Program-made: the position numbers and the translations under genes
NCBI RefSeq assembly: GCF_003057745.1
Contig: NZ_QBJD02000020.1
Location: 16,255-80,254, forward strand
DNA from: Enterobacter sp. RIT418
GTDB taxonomy: Bacteria; Pseudomonadota; Gammaproteobacteria; Enterobacterales; Enterobacteriaceae
Direction: 5' to 3'
Length of the DNA: 64,000 nt
The notes under the pieces: generated by a model
What the model was told of the DNA's origin: nothing
The model's database searches: none
What the model saw: only the letters and a program-made list of their open reading frames with translations
Shown: positions 36,594 through 45,227 of the stretch, one piece after another
Layout: every line of letters begins with the position of its first letter
Numbering within the stretch: the first letter of the stretch is position 1

Positions 36594-36974
36594 GGGTCAC
36601 TCCTTGGTTCATTTCGACATTGCTTTTCGTTTTTACGCTGCGGTTAAACGGTAACCACAGCGCTTAAAATTTGCGTTAAACCCTCAATTCCGCGAGGGAT
36701 ATATCCAGAATACCACAATGTCGGTAAGACTGTTCTTATCTGGTTAAAACAAAGTGAACGTATTATCACGGCATTGATTATAAAATGTGATAACGATCAC
36801 TTTAATGCCCTTACATGTTAAAGGGGTGTAGCGGCGTCCGCATTGCACCTCTCCTTAGTGAGTAGGTAAACTTGACGGGGATGGGTGACGAAAAGTTGAT
36901 CCATACTATGCGCAGGGCCTGTGGTTTATGGTGCAATAGCAGGCTCACCTCCGTGGTTGTTCAGGAATACCGCT
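36594..36974. promoter_or_regulatory. Divergent fdoG/fdhD promoter region
   Basis: 381 bp with no gene. It contains a clear CRP/FNR-type palindrome at 36786-36801 (TGTGATAACGATCACT) and AT-rich promoter-like sequence on the fdoG side. Which regulator uses the palindrome cannot be told; it fits the CRP consensus TGTGA-N6-TCACA with one mismatch. Confidence 0.65.
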
Positions 36975-37811
36975 GTGTCTAAACAAAACCGTGTTAACCG
37001 TCCGTCGCCGCTGCCCGCGGGCATTGTCGAGCTGCCGGTTCACAGGCCGCCCCGCGTTAGCGATGCCATCCCCGATTTTCTGGCGCAGGAAGTTCCCGTT
37101 GCGCTGGTCTACAACGGCATTTCGCACGTGGTGATGATGGCCTCGCCCAAGGATCTGGAGCTGTTTGCCGTCGGGTTTTCCCTTTCAGAAGGCATCATTG
37201 AACATCCGAAGGAGATCTACGGCATGGAGGTGGTGCAGGCCTGCAACGGGCTTGAGGTGCAGATTGAGCTTTCAAGCCGACGCTTCATGGGGCTGAAAGA
37301 GCGCCGCCGCGCGCTGGCCGGACGCACCGGCTGCGGCGTATGCGGCGTGGAGCAGCTTAACGACATCGGCAAGCCCGTGTCGCCGCTGCCGTTCACGCAG
37401 ACGTTTAACCTGGCGAACCTCGACCGTGCCCTTGAGCACCTGAACGACGTCCAGCCCATCGGCCAGCTGAGCGGCTGTACGCACGCAGCGGCCTGGGTAT
37501 TGCCGTCGGGCGAGATTATCGGCGGACACGAAGACGTGGGGCGCCACGTGGCGCTGGACAAGCTGCTGGGGCGCAGGGCGCGTGAGAGCGAGGTTTGGCA
37601 GCAGGGTGCCGCCCTGGTCTCCAGCCGCGCCAGCTACGAGATGGTGCAAAAGGCGGCGATGTGCGGCGTTGAAATCCTGTTTGCCGTCTCGGCGGCCACC
37701 ACGCTGGCCGTTGAGGTGGCCGAGCGCTGCAATCTGACGCTGGTCGGTTTCTGCAAGCCGGGAAGGGCGACGGTGTATACGCATCCGCAGCGCTTAATTG
37801 TTGATCAGTAA
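36975..37811 (+). CDS. fdhD: Formate dehydrogenase sulfurtransferase FdhD
   Basis: About 278 residues when started at GTG 36975, which has AGGA eight bases before it and gives nearly the E. coli length (277); an ATG at 36921 lacks a site and adds unrelated residues. The active cysteines are in [13 protein letters not shown]. FdhD carries sulfur from IscS to the molybdenum cofactor, which formate dehydrogenases need for activity. It is transcribed away from the fdoGHI-fdhE operon it serves. Confidence 0.95.
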   Translation: MSKQNRVNRPSPLPAGIVELPVHRPPRVSDAIPDFLAQEVPVALVYNGISHVVMMASPKDLELFAVGFSLSEGIIEHPKEIYGMEVVQACNGLEVQIELSSRRFMGLKERRRALAGRTGCGVCGVEQLNDIGKPVSPLPFTQTFNLANLDRALEHLNDVQPIGQLSGCTHAAAWVLPSGEIIGGHEDVGRHVALDKLLGRRARESEVWQQGAALVSSRASYEMVQKAAMCGVEILFAVSAATTLAVEVAERCNLTLVGFCKPGRATVYTHPQRLIVDQ

Positions 37812-37925
37812 ATTTGAATGATTTCTGCAAATCCTTCCGCTTTTAGTTGTTCGTGTTGAGGTCTACTATTTATCTCAACAAGGCAATACGCCTTATCCAA
37901 ACAACTAATTGAAAGGGTTTATCTC

Positions 37926-38138
37926 ATGAAAAGCATCAAAACTTTTGTCGCTGTAATCGCTCTGGCTGCTTCATTTGGTTCTTTCGCTGCGCAAACCGTA
38001 ACCGCATCCGCCTCTACGCTGGACGGTGCTGAAGCGAAAATCGCCGCACAGGCTCAGGAAGCGGGCGCGTCTTCATACAAAATTACCCAGGCATTTACCG
38101 GTAACCGCGTGCACATGACCGCTGAACTGAACAAATAA
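37926..38138 (+). CDS. Small periplasmic DUF1471 (YdgH/BhsA/McbA) family protein
   Basis: 70 residues with a signal peptide (cleavage after FGSFAA, about 22) and a single DUF1471 domain (GAEAKIAAQAQEAGASSYKI). Members of this family are induced by stress and affect biofilm or envelope permeability; the individual role here is unknown. GAAAGGG precedes the ATG and a strong terminator follows. E. coli K-12 has yiiG in this neighbourhood instead. Confidence 0.85.
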   Translation: MKSIKTFVAVIALAASFGSFAAQTVTASASTLDGAEAKIAAQAQEAGASSYKITQAFTGNRVHMTAELNK

Positions 38139-38161
38139 GCCAGTCGTCACACCGTCGAAAG

Positions 38162-38185
38162 AGCGCCCCAGGGGCGCTTTTTTTA
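38162..38185 (+). terminator. Rho-independent terminator
   Basis: AGCGCCCC-A-GGGGCGCT followed by seven or more T. Ends the DUF1471 gene; the azlD stop lies just beyond on the other strand, so it probably serves both directions in part. Confidence 0.85.
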
Positions 38186-38506
38186 TTGCAGCCCCGCCAG
38201 GCGCAGCAGCGCGGTAACGACCGCCGCCGCTACGATCACCACAATTAACGGCATTTTGCGCCAGGCCAAAAACACCGCAAACGCCACGCCCAGCACCCGC
38301 GCCATGCCGGCGAAATGCTCACCTTCATAAAACGTTGTCGCCAGCGCCACCGAGAACAGCAGCACCGTTGCTGCATCCGACAGCAGCGCCTGCGAGCGCT
38401 CCGAGAGCGCCAGCCGGTTGCCAAGCTTCGCCCCGCCGAGGCGCATCAGATAGGTTCCCGCCGACAGAATGGCGATGCCCAGAATAAAGACCGTCATGTT
38501 TTCCAT
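38183..38506 (-). CDS. AzlD-family small subunit of branched-chain amino acid exporter
   Basis: 107 residues with three to four hydrophobic helices. The N-terminal pattern (ILGIAILSAGTYLMRLGGAKL) is that of AzlD/YgaH. Together with the AzlC-type protein it forms an exporter; E. coli YgaZH exports valine. The start overlaps the stop of the azlC-like gene at 38506. Substrate cannot be read from sequence. Confidence 0.85.
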   Translation of the reverse strand: MENMTVFILGIAILSAGTYLMRLGGAKLGNRLALSERSQALLSDAATVLLFSVALATTFYEGEHFAGMARVLGVAFAVFLAWRKMPLIVVIVAAAVVTALLRLAGLQ

Positions 38507-39165
38507 TATTTCTTCCTCGCGGCCAGGCCAAGTAAAGAGAGCAGAACCGGCAGGCCCACCGGCGCGAACGGCACGGCGGCCAGGGACAGTACCGCGCCGC
38601 TGCAGGCGCGGATCAGCGTGGTGCGGTTTTTAAACGCCGGCACCACCAGCGCCAGCAGGATGGCCGGGAACACGGCGTCCAGCCCGATGGTTTCCGGGTC
38701 CGGCAGCAGCTTTCCGACCATCGCCCCCAGCAGCGCGCCGAGCGGCCAGATAATCGCCACGCCCAGCCCGCACAGCCAGTAGGCGGCCTTGCGCTGCTCC
38801 GGCGTTTTTTGCGACAGGCCAAACACCACGCTTTCATCGTTCATGATGTGGCAGCCTAAAAAGCTCAGGCCGCGCTTGCCCACCAGCTCGCGCACCGTGA
38901 CGCCAAACGGCACGTGGCGCGCGTTAACCAGCAGCCCGGCCGCCGCCGCCGCGAGCGGATTCCCACCGCTGGCCACGATGCCAATGAACATAAACTCAGA
39001 AGCCCCGGCCAGCACGGTGATGGATAGCACAAAGGGAACCCAGACCGGAAAACCGTAGGCCATCGCCAGAGAGCCATAGGACATCCCGACGACGCCCACC
39101 GCCAGGCAGACCAGGATGATTGCTTTTATGGTGTCGCCTTTCAGGCAGGAGAGATGATGCGTCAT
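38506..39165 (-). CDS. AzlC-family large subunit of amino acid exporter
   Basis: 219 residues, about five to six helices, with the AzlC core AGASEFMFIGIVASGGNPLAAA-type segment and NARHVPFGV. Partner of the overlapping azlD-like gene. The XRE-cupin regulator is divergent, 102 bp away, and probably controls the pair. Proposed role is efflux of branched-chain or other amino acids. Confidence 0.87.
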   Translation of the reverse strand: MTHHLSCLKGDTIKAIILVCLAVGVVGMSYGSLAMAYGFPVWVPFVLSITVLAGASEFMFIGIVASGGNPLAAAAAGLLVNARHVPFGVTVRELVGKRGLSFLGCHIMNDESVVFGLSQKTPEQRKAAYWLCGLGVAIIWPLGALLGAMVGKLLPDPETIGLDAVFPAILLALVVPAFKNRTTLIRACSGAVLSLAAVPFAPVGLPVLLSLLGLAARKK

Positions 39166-39267
39166 ACAATTTTAGCCATATCGAACGAGTTTCCATTATA
39201 ATGAACGCAACAGAATGGTTTTACAAGACGAACGAATCGTTCGATTTAACAAGATTAAGGGGCGTTT

Positions 39268-39816
39268 ATGACGCAGCCAATTAGCGTGATCGCCAAAAGC
39301 CTGGTGCGTGAGCGCCTGAGAACCGGCCTTTCGCTGGCGGAAATCGCCCGCCGCGCCGGGGTCGCCAAATCGACGCTTTCGCAGCTGGAGTCCGGCAACG
39401 GTAACCCTAGCCTGGAAACGCTGTGGTCGCTGTGCGTGGCGCTGGATATTCCTTTTGCGCGCCTGTTCGAGCCGCAGCAGCCGACCACGCAGGTGATCCG
39501 TCGGGGAGAAGGGACAAAGGTGGTGGCCGGGCAGGCAAACTACGAGGCGATTTTACTGGCGGCGTGCCCGCCGGGCGCGCGGCGCGACGTTTATCTGCTG
39601 CTGACCCAGCCGGGCGCGGACAGGATCTCCCAGCCGCATCCGCCGGGATCGGTGGAGCATATTATCGTGACGCAGGGGCGGGCAATGGTTGGCTTACTCG
39701 ACGCGCCGGTAGAGCTCGGGGAAGGGGATTATATTTGCTACCCCGCCGACCAGCCGCATATCTTTAAGGCGCTGGAGCCGGATACGCACGCGCTGCTGGT
39801 GGCGGAACAGAACTAG
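39268..39816 (+). CDS. XRE-family regulator with C-terminal cupin domain
   Basis: 182 residues: a helix-turn-helix (about 12-60, LSLAEIARRAGVAKSTLSQL) and a cupin domain (about 100-180, PGSVEHIIVTQGRAMV and YPADQPHIF). This type senses a small ligand with the cupin and regulates a neighbouring transporter. It is divergent from azlCD-like genes, and the gap between them has the inverted repeat ACGAACGA-ATCGTTCGAT near 39228-39245 that could be its operator. Confidence 0.88.
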   Translation: MTQPISVIAKSLVRERLRTGLSLAEIARRAGVAKSTLSQLESGNGNPSLETLWSLCVALDIPFARLFEPQQPTTQVIRRGEGTKVVAGQANYEAILLAACPPGARRDVYLLLTQPGADRISQPHPPGSVEHIIVTQGRAMVGLLDAPVELGEGDYICYPADQPHIFKALEPDTHALLVAEQN

Positions 39817-39898
39817 CGAAGGTACAGAAGCTAAAAGGCATTGCAAAATAATCTGGGCTGTCTGTCACTCCTGCCAGCAGCTCCGTTTTCACCTTTTT

Positions 39899-40390
39899 TT
39901 ATGCTGTAGCGCGTTCATTCCACGCGTCACTATGCTGGATGTTGCCGTCAACAATGCGCCAGGTAATTTTCTCATACTGCAAGCTGACGCTTTCGACGTG
40001 ATTGATTTTGTCGTTGGCCGCAATTTTCACGTTTGGGACGCTACAGTTAACGCCGGTAACCTTCACGTTCTCCATCAATACGGTGTAGTAACACGCTTCC
40101 TGGCCTGCATCGTTGATGTGATAGAACTTAATTTCTGCGCTTTTCAGCGCCTGACCGGTGGCGGCGGCTTTATAAAGATAGGGGGTAGAACTATCCACTT
40201 CCTTTTCGATCCTCATTGAGGAGTGCTGACGCGTACCGGTGATCGCTCCGTTAGCACTGTCCACCGGCAAATTAATGCCATGACTCAGCCCGATGATCTC
40301 AATGCTTCCTTCGCGGTCTTTGACATCTACCGAGCCTTTAATATCCGCGCCGCCATCGTCTTTGAGCCACATATAGGGAGGAATCGGCAT
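39899..40390 (-). CDS. hcp: Hcp-family type VI secretion tube protein (orphan)
   Basis: 163 residues of the Hcp/DUF796 family: opening PPYMWLKDDGGADIKGSVDV, the SHGINLP region, and the beta-barrel ending with YEKITWRI. Hcp hexamers build the inner tube of the type VI apparatus and can carry effectors. No other structural T6SS gene is in the window, so this is an orphan copy. It starts one base after the small membrane gene (TGA-C-ATG) and is the last of three genes. Confidence 0.9.
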   Translation of the reverse strand: MPIPPYMWLKDDGGADIKGSVDVKDREGSIEIIGLSHGINLPVDSANGAITGTRQHSSMRIEKEVDSSTPYLYKAAATGQALKSAEIKFYHINDAGQEACYYTVLMENVKVTGVNCSVPNVKIAANDKINHVESVSLQYEKITWRIVDGNIQHSDAWNERATA

Positions 40391-40391
40391 G

Positions 40392-40670
40392 TCATTTGTT
40401 CCTTATTTTTTTTAATAACGTCATTGTTAAAAGATAAAGGAGCGTTGTAATGAGAAGGATGGTTATCAACCCAATATAGGTATAAACCTCATAAAGACGG
40501 TCCTGACCTATCTCACTGCGGCCAGAAAACACTTCGCCGATCCGATGTGCAAATTCATAGTCAAACCAGCCTTCAGCAGGACCCAGGGTGCGTCCTACCG
40601 GAAAGGATAACGCGATAAAGTAAATCGTCTTTGCAACCCTACGAGCAAGTTTTGGTAAAGCCACCGTCAA
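40392..40670 (-). CDS. Small membrane protein, putative immunity for the DUF2778 effector
   Basis: 92 residues with two hydrophobic helices (about 13-28 and 64-88) and a loop between them that would face the periplasm. It overlaps the end of the DUF2778 gene by 32 bases and precedes hcp by one base. The position suggests protection against a peptidoglycan-acting effector. It could instead be an unrelated membrane protein; I recognise no family. Confidence 0.65.
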   Translation of the reverse strand: MTVALPKLARRVAKTIYFIALSFPVGRTLGPAEGWFDYEFAHRIGEVFSGRSEIGQDRLYEVYTYIGLITILLITTLLYLLTMTLLKKIRNK

Positions 40671-41160
40671 TTACCTCTATCCATCCTCTAGCCATAAGAA
40701 AACGCATACAGGGTACCTGTATTGACGTTGTGTTCATCAGTGCGTCTCTTATCATCCCGTAGTCGGAATTATGTGCAATAGTGATACAACCCTCAGATAT
40801 CGTACCTGGATGAAGCCTGAATAAGCCTCTGTGAACGTGATCAATCCATGTTCCATCGTCTATCCCAAAGTCATCCCGGTATAAAGCAAACCATTCATCC
40901 CGGTTGAACTCGGCACCATAAAAATACCGATTAACGAGATCTTGCGATTTCGCTTTTAACGTGGAGACGAAGCCGCCGTTTCCACGCTCAATGATCCAGT
41001 ATTTACCTGGAGGCAATGGGCCTCGCGTGGGGATAGCAGCGCAGTTGGCATTATTTCGAAAGGTACCTTGCCCTGAGTGGGCCATAAAAACGCCGACCCC
41101 ATAAAGATTGAAGGGTGCATAGTCTGCGCCATTCAGTATCAACGTTCCGTGTAAGGCCAT
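40639..41160 (-). CDS. DUF2778 (Tlde1-like) L,D-transpeptidase-fold T6SS effector
   Basis: 173 residues. The motif RGLFRLHPGTISEGCITI (His117, Ser122, Cys125) with GPLPPGKYWI upstream is the DUF2778 signature found in Salmonella Tlde1, a type VI effector that cuts or exchanges D-amino acids in peptidoglycan tetrapeptides. The catalytic Cys and His are intact. There is no signal peptide, as expected for an effector loaded on Hcp. First gene of a three-gene set: effector, small membrane protein, Hcp. Confidence 0.82.
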   Translation of the reverse strand: MALHGTLILNGADYAPFNLYGVGVFMAHSGQGTFRNNANCAAIPTRGPLPPGKYWIIERGNGGFVSTLKAKSQDLVNRYFYGAEFNRDEWFALYRDDFGIDDGTWIDHVHRGLFRLHPGTISEGCITIAHNSDYGMIRDALMNTTSIQVPCMRFLMARGWIEVIDGGFTKTCS

Positions 41161-41509
41161 ATTTATCTGTCTCTTATCACTTCAAGTAACGACACTGCTA
41201 TTACAGCGTTTGAGAATTTCATTCCTGTTCCATCCTTGCCGCAAGCTTGTTCGTTCCAGCATATGCCCGCTGCCGTTTCGGAATTTCAGGCGCGATCGTA
41301 TTTACGCGCTATCAATGTATTTTGAGACATTGACCAGGCATTTTTTAACCAAATTAGGGGGAAGTAAAATTCCGGAAAAGTGCCGTATTTCAACGGGATC
41401 TTTCAGCATGATAGTGCGGGATGGGAATAACGGTTTATCCAGCATTCCACGTGAGAACGAGGCAAACACCGTATTATGGCGCTGCCGCGAAGGCGGCAGC
41501 GTTAGCGCG
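41161..41509. other. Intergenic region between the T6SS set and rhaM
   Basis: 349 bp. It contains promoter-like AT-rich sequence for the effector operon and the hairpin after rhaM at 41480-41501. I see no gene; a plus-strand frame at 41210-41518 has no family features or ribosome site. Confidence 0.5.
41480..41501 (-). terminator. Hairpin after rhaM
   Basis: GCTGCCGC-GAAG-GCGGCAGC, a perfect 8-9 bp stem with a stable tetraloop, about 10 bp beyond the rhaM stop codon. No T-run follows, so it may protect the mRNA end rather than terminate. Confidence 0.55.
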
Positions 41510-41824
41510 TTACGCTAAATAAAACACCTCTTTTAACGCCGCGCTCACCGGGCTGTTGTCCGGGTTCGACGGCATGACCTCGCGCATGTGCTTCCACCAG
41601 CGTTGGCACACGTCGGTGTTGGCCACCGCGTTCCAGCGCTCCTCCGATTCGATCTCAACGGTCGCAAACAGCAGGCTGCGTTCCTCGTCGAGCCAGATGG
41701 CGTAATGGTGCACGCCGTGGTCTTTCAGCACCGCTTCCAGCTCGGGCCAGATGGGGTTATGGCGGCGTTCGTACTCGTCGTGCGCGTCCGGGTTGACCTG
41801 CATCACAAAGGCTTTGCGGATCAT
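41510..41824 (-). CDS. rhaM: L-rhamnose mutarotase RhaM
   Basis: 104 residues, same length as E. coli RhaM, with the conserved opening [19 protein letters not shown] and catalytic His in [11 protein letters not shown]. It interconverts the anomers of L-rhamnose. The start at 41824 overlaps the fucO stop as ATGA; a longer frame upstream is not used. Last gene of rhaBAD-fucO-rhaM. Confidence 0.96.
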   Translation of the reverse strand: MIRKAFVMQVNPDAHDEYERRHNPIWPELEAVLKDHGVHHYAIWLDEERSLLFATVEIESEERWNAVANTDVCQRWWKHMREVMPSNPDNSPVSAALKEVFYLA

Positions 41825-42969
41825 AACGCCTCCAGGTACAGCTCGCGGACCTCTTCGCGGCTCGCAGCGCGCGGGTTGCACGGTGCGCACGGGTCGGCAA
41901 GGGCGTTGTCCAGCCAGCCGTCGATGTCGGATTTCGTCACGCCGAGCGCGCTAAAGCCGGACGGAATGCCCACGCGAACGCTCAGGTCGCGGATGGCCTG
42001 GATCGCCGCCGTGCTGGCGGCTTCGTCGCTCATGCCGCGGGTGTCGACGCCCATCGCCTGCGCCACGCGGGCAAAGCGCGCGACGGCGTTCGGGCGGTTA
42101 AAGTTTTCAACGATCGGCAGCAGGATGGCGTTGCAGACGCCGTGCGGCAGGTTGTGCGTCGCGCCCGGCTGGTGCGCCAGCGCGTGAACCAGCCCCAGGC
42201 CGGCGCTGTTAAACGCCATGCCTGCCAGATACTGACCAAACGCCATCTGCTCGCGGGCCTCCAGATGGTGACCGTCGTCGATCGCTTTCGGCAGCCAGAG
42301 GGCGATCAGGCGGATTGCTTCCAGCGCGTTGGCGTCGGTCAGCGGGTGCGCGCCCACGGAGACGTACGCTTCGATGGCGTGGGTCAGGGCGTCCATGCCG
42401 GTGGCGGCGGTCACGGAGGCCGGGATCTCAAGCATCACGCTGGCGTCATCCACCGCGATGTCCGGGATGATGTTGGAATCAATAATCACCTCTTTTACGT
42501 GGCGCTCGGCGTCGATGATCACCGCGTTGCTGGTCATCTCCGCCGCGGTGCCTGCGGTGGTATTAATAGCGACCAGCGGCACGCCCGCGTTTTTCACCTT
42601 GCCAACGCCGGAGTAGGCGGTAGACGGCCCCGGATTCGCGGTGAGGATTTTAATCGCCTTGGCGGTGTCGATCGGGCTACCGCCGCCGAAGGCGATGACG
42701 AAATCACACTCCGCGTCCCGATAGGCCGCGTAGCCTTTCTGCACCAGCGCTTCCGTTGGGTTTGGAAACACCTCGTCGAAGAGGTGATAGGACATCTGGT
42801 GAGCGTCCAGCGCGGTGAACAGGCCGTCGAGCAGCCCCAGCTTCACCAGCTGGCCGTCGGTGACGATCAGCGCTTTGCCCCACTGCTTGTTCGCCACCAG
42901 ATTGACCATGTCGCCGATTGCGCCCGCACCGTGAAGGCTGATTTTCGGCAGCGCCAACATAAAACTCAT
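41821..42969 (-). CDS. fucO: Iron-containing alcohol dehydrogenase, lactaldehyde reductase FucO
   Basis: 382 residues of the iron-dependent group III alcohol dehydrogenases. The NAD site [11 protein letters not shown] and the metal-binding histidines in [22 protein letters not shown] and [11 protein letters not shown] are intact. It reduces L-lactaldehyde, made by RhaD, to 1,2-propanediol. In E. coli K-12 fucO lies in the fuc regulon; here it sits inside the rha operon between rhaD and rhaM, which fits the pathway. Confidence 0.95.
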   Translation of the reverse strand: MSFMLALPKISLHGAGAIGDMVNLVANKQWGKALIVTDGQLVKLGLLDGLFTALDAHQMSYHLFDEVFPNPTEALVQKGYAAYRDAECDFVIAFGGGSPIDTAKAIKILTANPGPSTAYSGVGKVKNAGVPLVAINTTAGTAAEMTSNAVIIDAERHVKEVIIDSNIIPDIAVDDASVMLEIPASVTAATGMDALTHAIEAYVSVGAHPLTDANALEAIRLIALWLPKAIDDGHHLEAREQMAFGQYLAGMAFNSAGLGLVHALAHQPGATHNLPHGVCNAILLPIVENFNRPNAVARFARVAQAMGVDTRGMSDEAASTAAIQAIRDLSVRVGIPSGFSALGVTKSDIDGWLDNALADPCAPCNPRAASREEVRELYLEAL

Positions 42970-43016
42970 GATAATTCTCCTTATCTCTCGCCGAACGTCT
43001 TCGGTCAGCGGGGCGG

Positions 43017-43847
43017 TTACGCGTACAAATCCAGCGCCGACTGCATCGGGCTGACGCCAAAGCGTTTGCCCAGCGCGATCAGCTCTTCCCGGGTGATGGT
43101 TTGCTTCATGCCGCCCATGGAGTAGACCTTCACCAGCACCTCGGCTGACTTCTCGGCGGTGTCGATCAGGCCGAAGGTTTCATCCAGCGTCGGGCCGCTG
43201 CCGAAGACGCCGTGGAACGGCCACAGAACGAGAGAGTGCTTTTGCATATCCCTGGCGGTCGCCTGGCCGATCTCATCGGTGCCCGGCACCATCCACGGCA
43301 GAATGCCCACGCCGTCCGGGAAGACCACCAGGCATTCGGTGCTCCCTTCCCACAGCTTGCGGGTGATGAACTCGGCGCTGTTTTCCAGCACGTAGGTCAG
43401 GGCGATCAGGTTGGTGGCGTGGCAATGCATGATCACGCGGTCTTTGCCGCCGGTTGCCGTCATGCGCTCGCAGTGAGAGAGGAAGTGCGCGGGCAGTTCG
43501 GAGGTGGGAACGGCGTCGTCCGTCAGGCCCCAGAGGATGAAGTACCCCGCGCCGTCGCTGTCTACCTTAACGACGCCGAGGTTGGCCTGCGGGTCGAGCT
43601 GCACGTTGCGGAAAAATTTGCCGGAGCCGGTGACGATAAAAGGCGTATTCGCGAGCTGCGGCATCGGCTGGCTCAGCGCAATATAGCGCGGCTTGTGGTG
43701 GAAATCGGCGGCGTACGGCTCGATGTCCGCCTCATCCAGGCGCAGCGTGAGGTTGCCGCCGTTGCGTTCGTCCCAGCCCTTCAGCCAGGCGTCGGAGGTG
43801 GCTTTGATCATGCCCTGGACGAACCAGGAGTGGGTGATGGTTTGCAT
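43017..43847 (-). CDS. rhaD: Rhamnulose-1-phosphate aldolase
   Basis: 276 residues, class II zinc aldolase. It cleaves L-rhamnulose 1-phosphate to dihydroxyacetone phosphate and L-lactaldehyde. Zinc ligands are in MHCHATN and in PFHGVFGSG, with the conserved [13 protein letters not shown] near the N-terminus. The ATG at 43847 fits the family N-terminus ([13 protein letters not shown]) and has GGAAAAG before it; an ATG five codons earlier lacks a site. A repeat of 84 bp separates it from rhaA. Confidence 0.96.
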   Translation of the reverse strand: MQTITHSWFVQGMIKATSDAWLKGWDERNGGNLTLRLDEADIEPYAADFHHKPRYIALSQPMPQLANTPFIVTGSGKFFRNVQLDPQANLGVVKVDSDGAGYFILWGLTDDAVPTSELPAHFLSHCERMTATGGKDRVIMHCHATNLIALTYVLENSAEFITRKLWEGSTECLVVFPDGVGILPWMVPGTDEIGQATARDMQKHSLVLWPFHGVFGSGPTLDETFGLIDTAEKSAEVLVKVYSMGGMKQTITREELIALGKRFGVSPMQSALDLYA

Positions 43848-43880
43848 AGTTTTCTTTTCCATTTATCGCGGTGAGAGTTT

Positions 43881-43964
43881 CCCCTCACCCTAACCCTCTC
43901 CCCAAAGGGGCGAGGGGATGGTTTGCTCCCTCTCCCCTTTGGGGAGAGGGCAGGGGTGAGGGGG
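43881..43964. repeat. Paired inverted repeat element (CCCTCACCCTAACCCTCTCCCC family)
   Basis: Two facing copies of CCCCTCACCCTAACCCTCTC / GAGAGGGCAGGGGTGAGG with inner CCCCAAAGGGG-type palindromes, between rhaA and rhaD. Related copies occur at 51443-51536, 59923-59957 and 63946-63981. Confidence 0.85.
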
Positions 43965-43967
43965 CAA

Positions 43968-45227
43968 TTACCCGCGCTGGCTCAACACGTCTTTCTCATA
44001 CGCCCGCACGTTCTCCAGCCACTGGCTGCCCGCAGGCACATCGTGGCGCTGGCAGTACATTTCCCACACCGCCTGCCACGGCAGGGATTTTTGCTCCTCC
44101 AGCAGCGCCAGGCGGGCGGTGTAGTCGCCGTTTTCCTCAAGCTGTTTCAGCGCGGCGGTAGGCTCCAGCAGCGCGCGCAGCAGGGCTTTCTTCATGTTGC
44201 GGGTGCCGATCACCCACGCCGCGATGCGGTTGATGGAGGCGTCAAAGAAGTCGAGGCCGATGTGCACGCGGTCGAACAGGTCGTGGCGGATGATTTCGCT
44301 GGCAATCGCCTGGGTTTCGTCATCCAGCAGCACCACGTGGTCGCTGTCCCAGCGCACCGGGCGGCTGACGTGCAGCAGCAGGCGCGGCACGTAGAGCATG
44401 GCGGCGGAGATTTTGTCCGAGATGACCTCGGTCGGGTGGAAGTGGCCCGCGTCCAGGCACAGCGCGGTCTGGCGGCTGGTGGCGTAGCCCATGTAAAACT
44501 CGTTCGAGCCGACGGTGTAGCTCTCCGCGCCGATGCCGAACAGCTTGCTCTCAACGGCGTCGATGTGGTGCGCCGGGTTCAGCTTTTCGCTGATGGCCTC
44601 GTCCAGCGCGGCCAGCAGGCGCTGGCGCGGGGCCAGGCGGTCAACGGTGATGTCCTTCATGCCGTCCGGGATCCAGATGTTCATCACCGACGGCGTGCCG
44701 AGCTGCTCGCCGAAATACGCCGAGACGCGGCGGCTGGCTTTGACGTGGTCGATCCAGAACTGGCGGATCTCATCGTCCGCGTGGGCGAGGGTAAACCCGT
44801 CCGCGCTCAGCGGATGCGAGAAGCAGGACGGGTTAAAGTCCAGCCCCAGACGGTTGGCTTTCGCCCATTCCACCCAGTTTTTGAAGTGCTCGGGCCTGAT
44901 CTCGTTGCGCTCAACCGGCTCGTCGGACTCCAGATAGATCGCGTGCAGGTTCAGGCGCTTTGGCCCCGGGATCAGGCTCAGCGCCAGTTCGAGGTCGGCA
45001 CGCAACTCGGCTGCGCTGCGCGCTTTCCCCGGATAGTTGCCGGTCGCCTGAATGCCACCCGTCAGCGAACCGCCCGGGTTTTCAAAACCGGCGACGTCAT
45101 CGCCCTGCCAGCAGTGCATGGAGACCGGCAGGCGGTCAAGCTGGCGCAGCGCCGCGTCGACGTCCACGCCGACGGCGGCGAAACGCTGTTTTGCCAGTTC
45201 CCAGGCTTGTTCTAGTTGAGTGGTCAT
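43968..45227 (-). CDS. rhaA: L-rhamnose isomerase
   Basis: 419 residues. It converts L-rhamnose to L-rhamnulose in the cytoplasm using Mn2+ and Zn2+. Conserved regions include [14 protein letters not shown] near the N-terminus and metal-ligand segments [11 protein letters not shown] and [13 protein letters not shown]. The start at 45227 overlaps the rhaB stop as ATGA and gives the usual [16 protein letters not shown]. Confidence 0.97.
   Translation of the reverse strand: MTTQLEQAWELAKQRFAAVGVDVDAALRQLDRLPVSMHCWQGDDVAGFENPGGSLTGGIQATGNYPGKARSAAELRADLELALSLIPGPKRLNLHAIYLESDEPVERNEIRPEHFKNWVEWAKANRLGLDFNPSCFSHPLSADGFTLAHADDEIRQFWIDHVKASRRVSAYFGEQLGTPSVMNIWIPDGMKDITVDRLAPRQRLLAALDEAISEKLNPAHHIDAVESKLFGIGAESYTVGSNEFYMGYATSRQTALCLDAGHFHPTEVISDKISAAMLYVPRLLLHVSRPVRWDSDHVVLLDDETQAIASEIIRHDLFDRVHIGLDFFDASINRIAAWVIGTRNMKKALLRALLEPTAALKQLEENGDYTARLALLEEQKSLPWQAVWEMYCQRHDVPAGSQWLENVRAYEKDVLSQRG

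Noticed and set aside
41210..41518. 102-residue plus-strand frame between the T6SS set and rhaM
   Set aside because: No ribosome site, no recognisable domain, and it runs through the rhaM hairpin.
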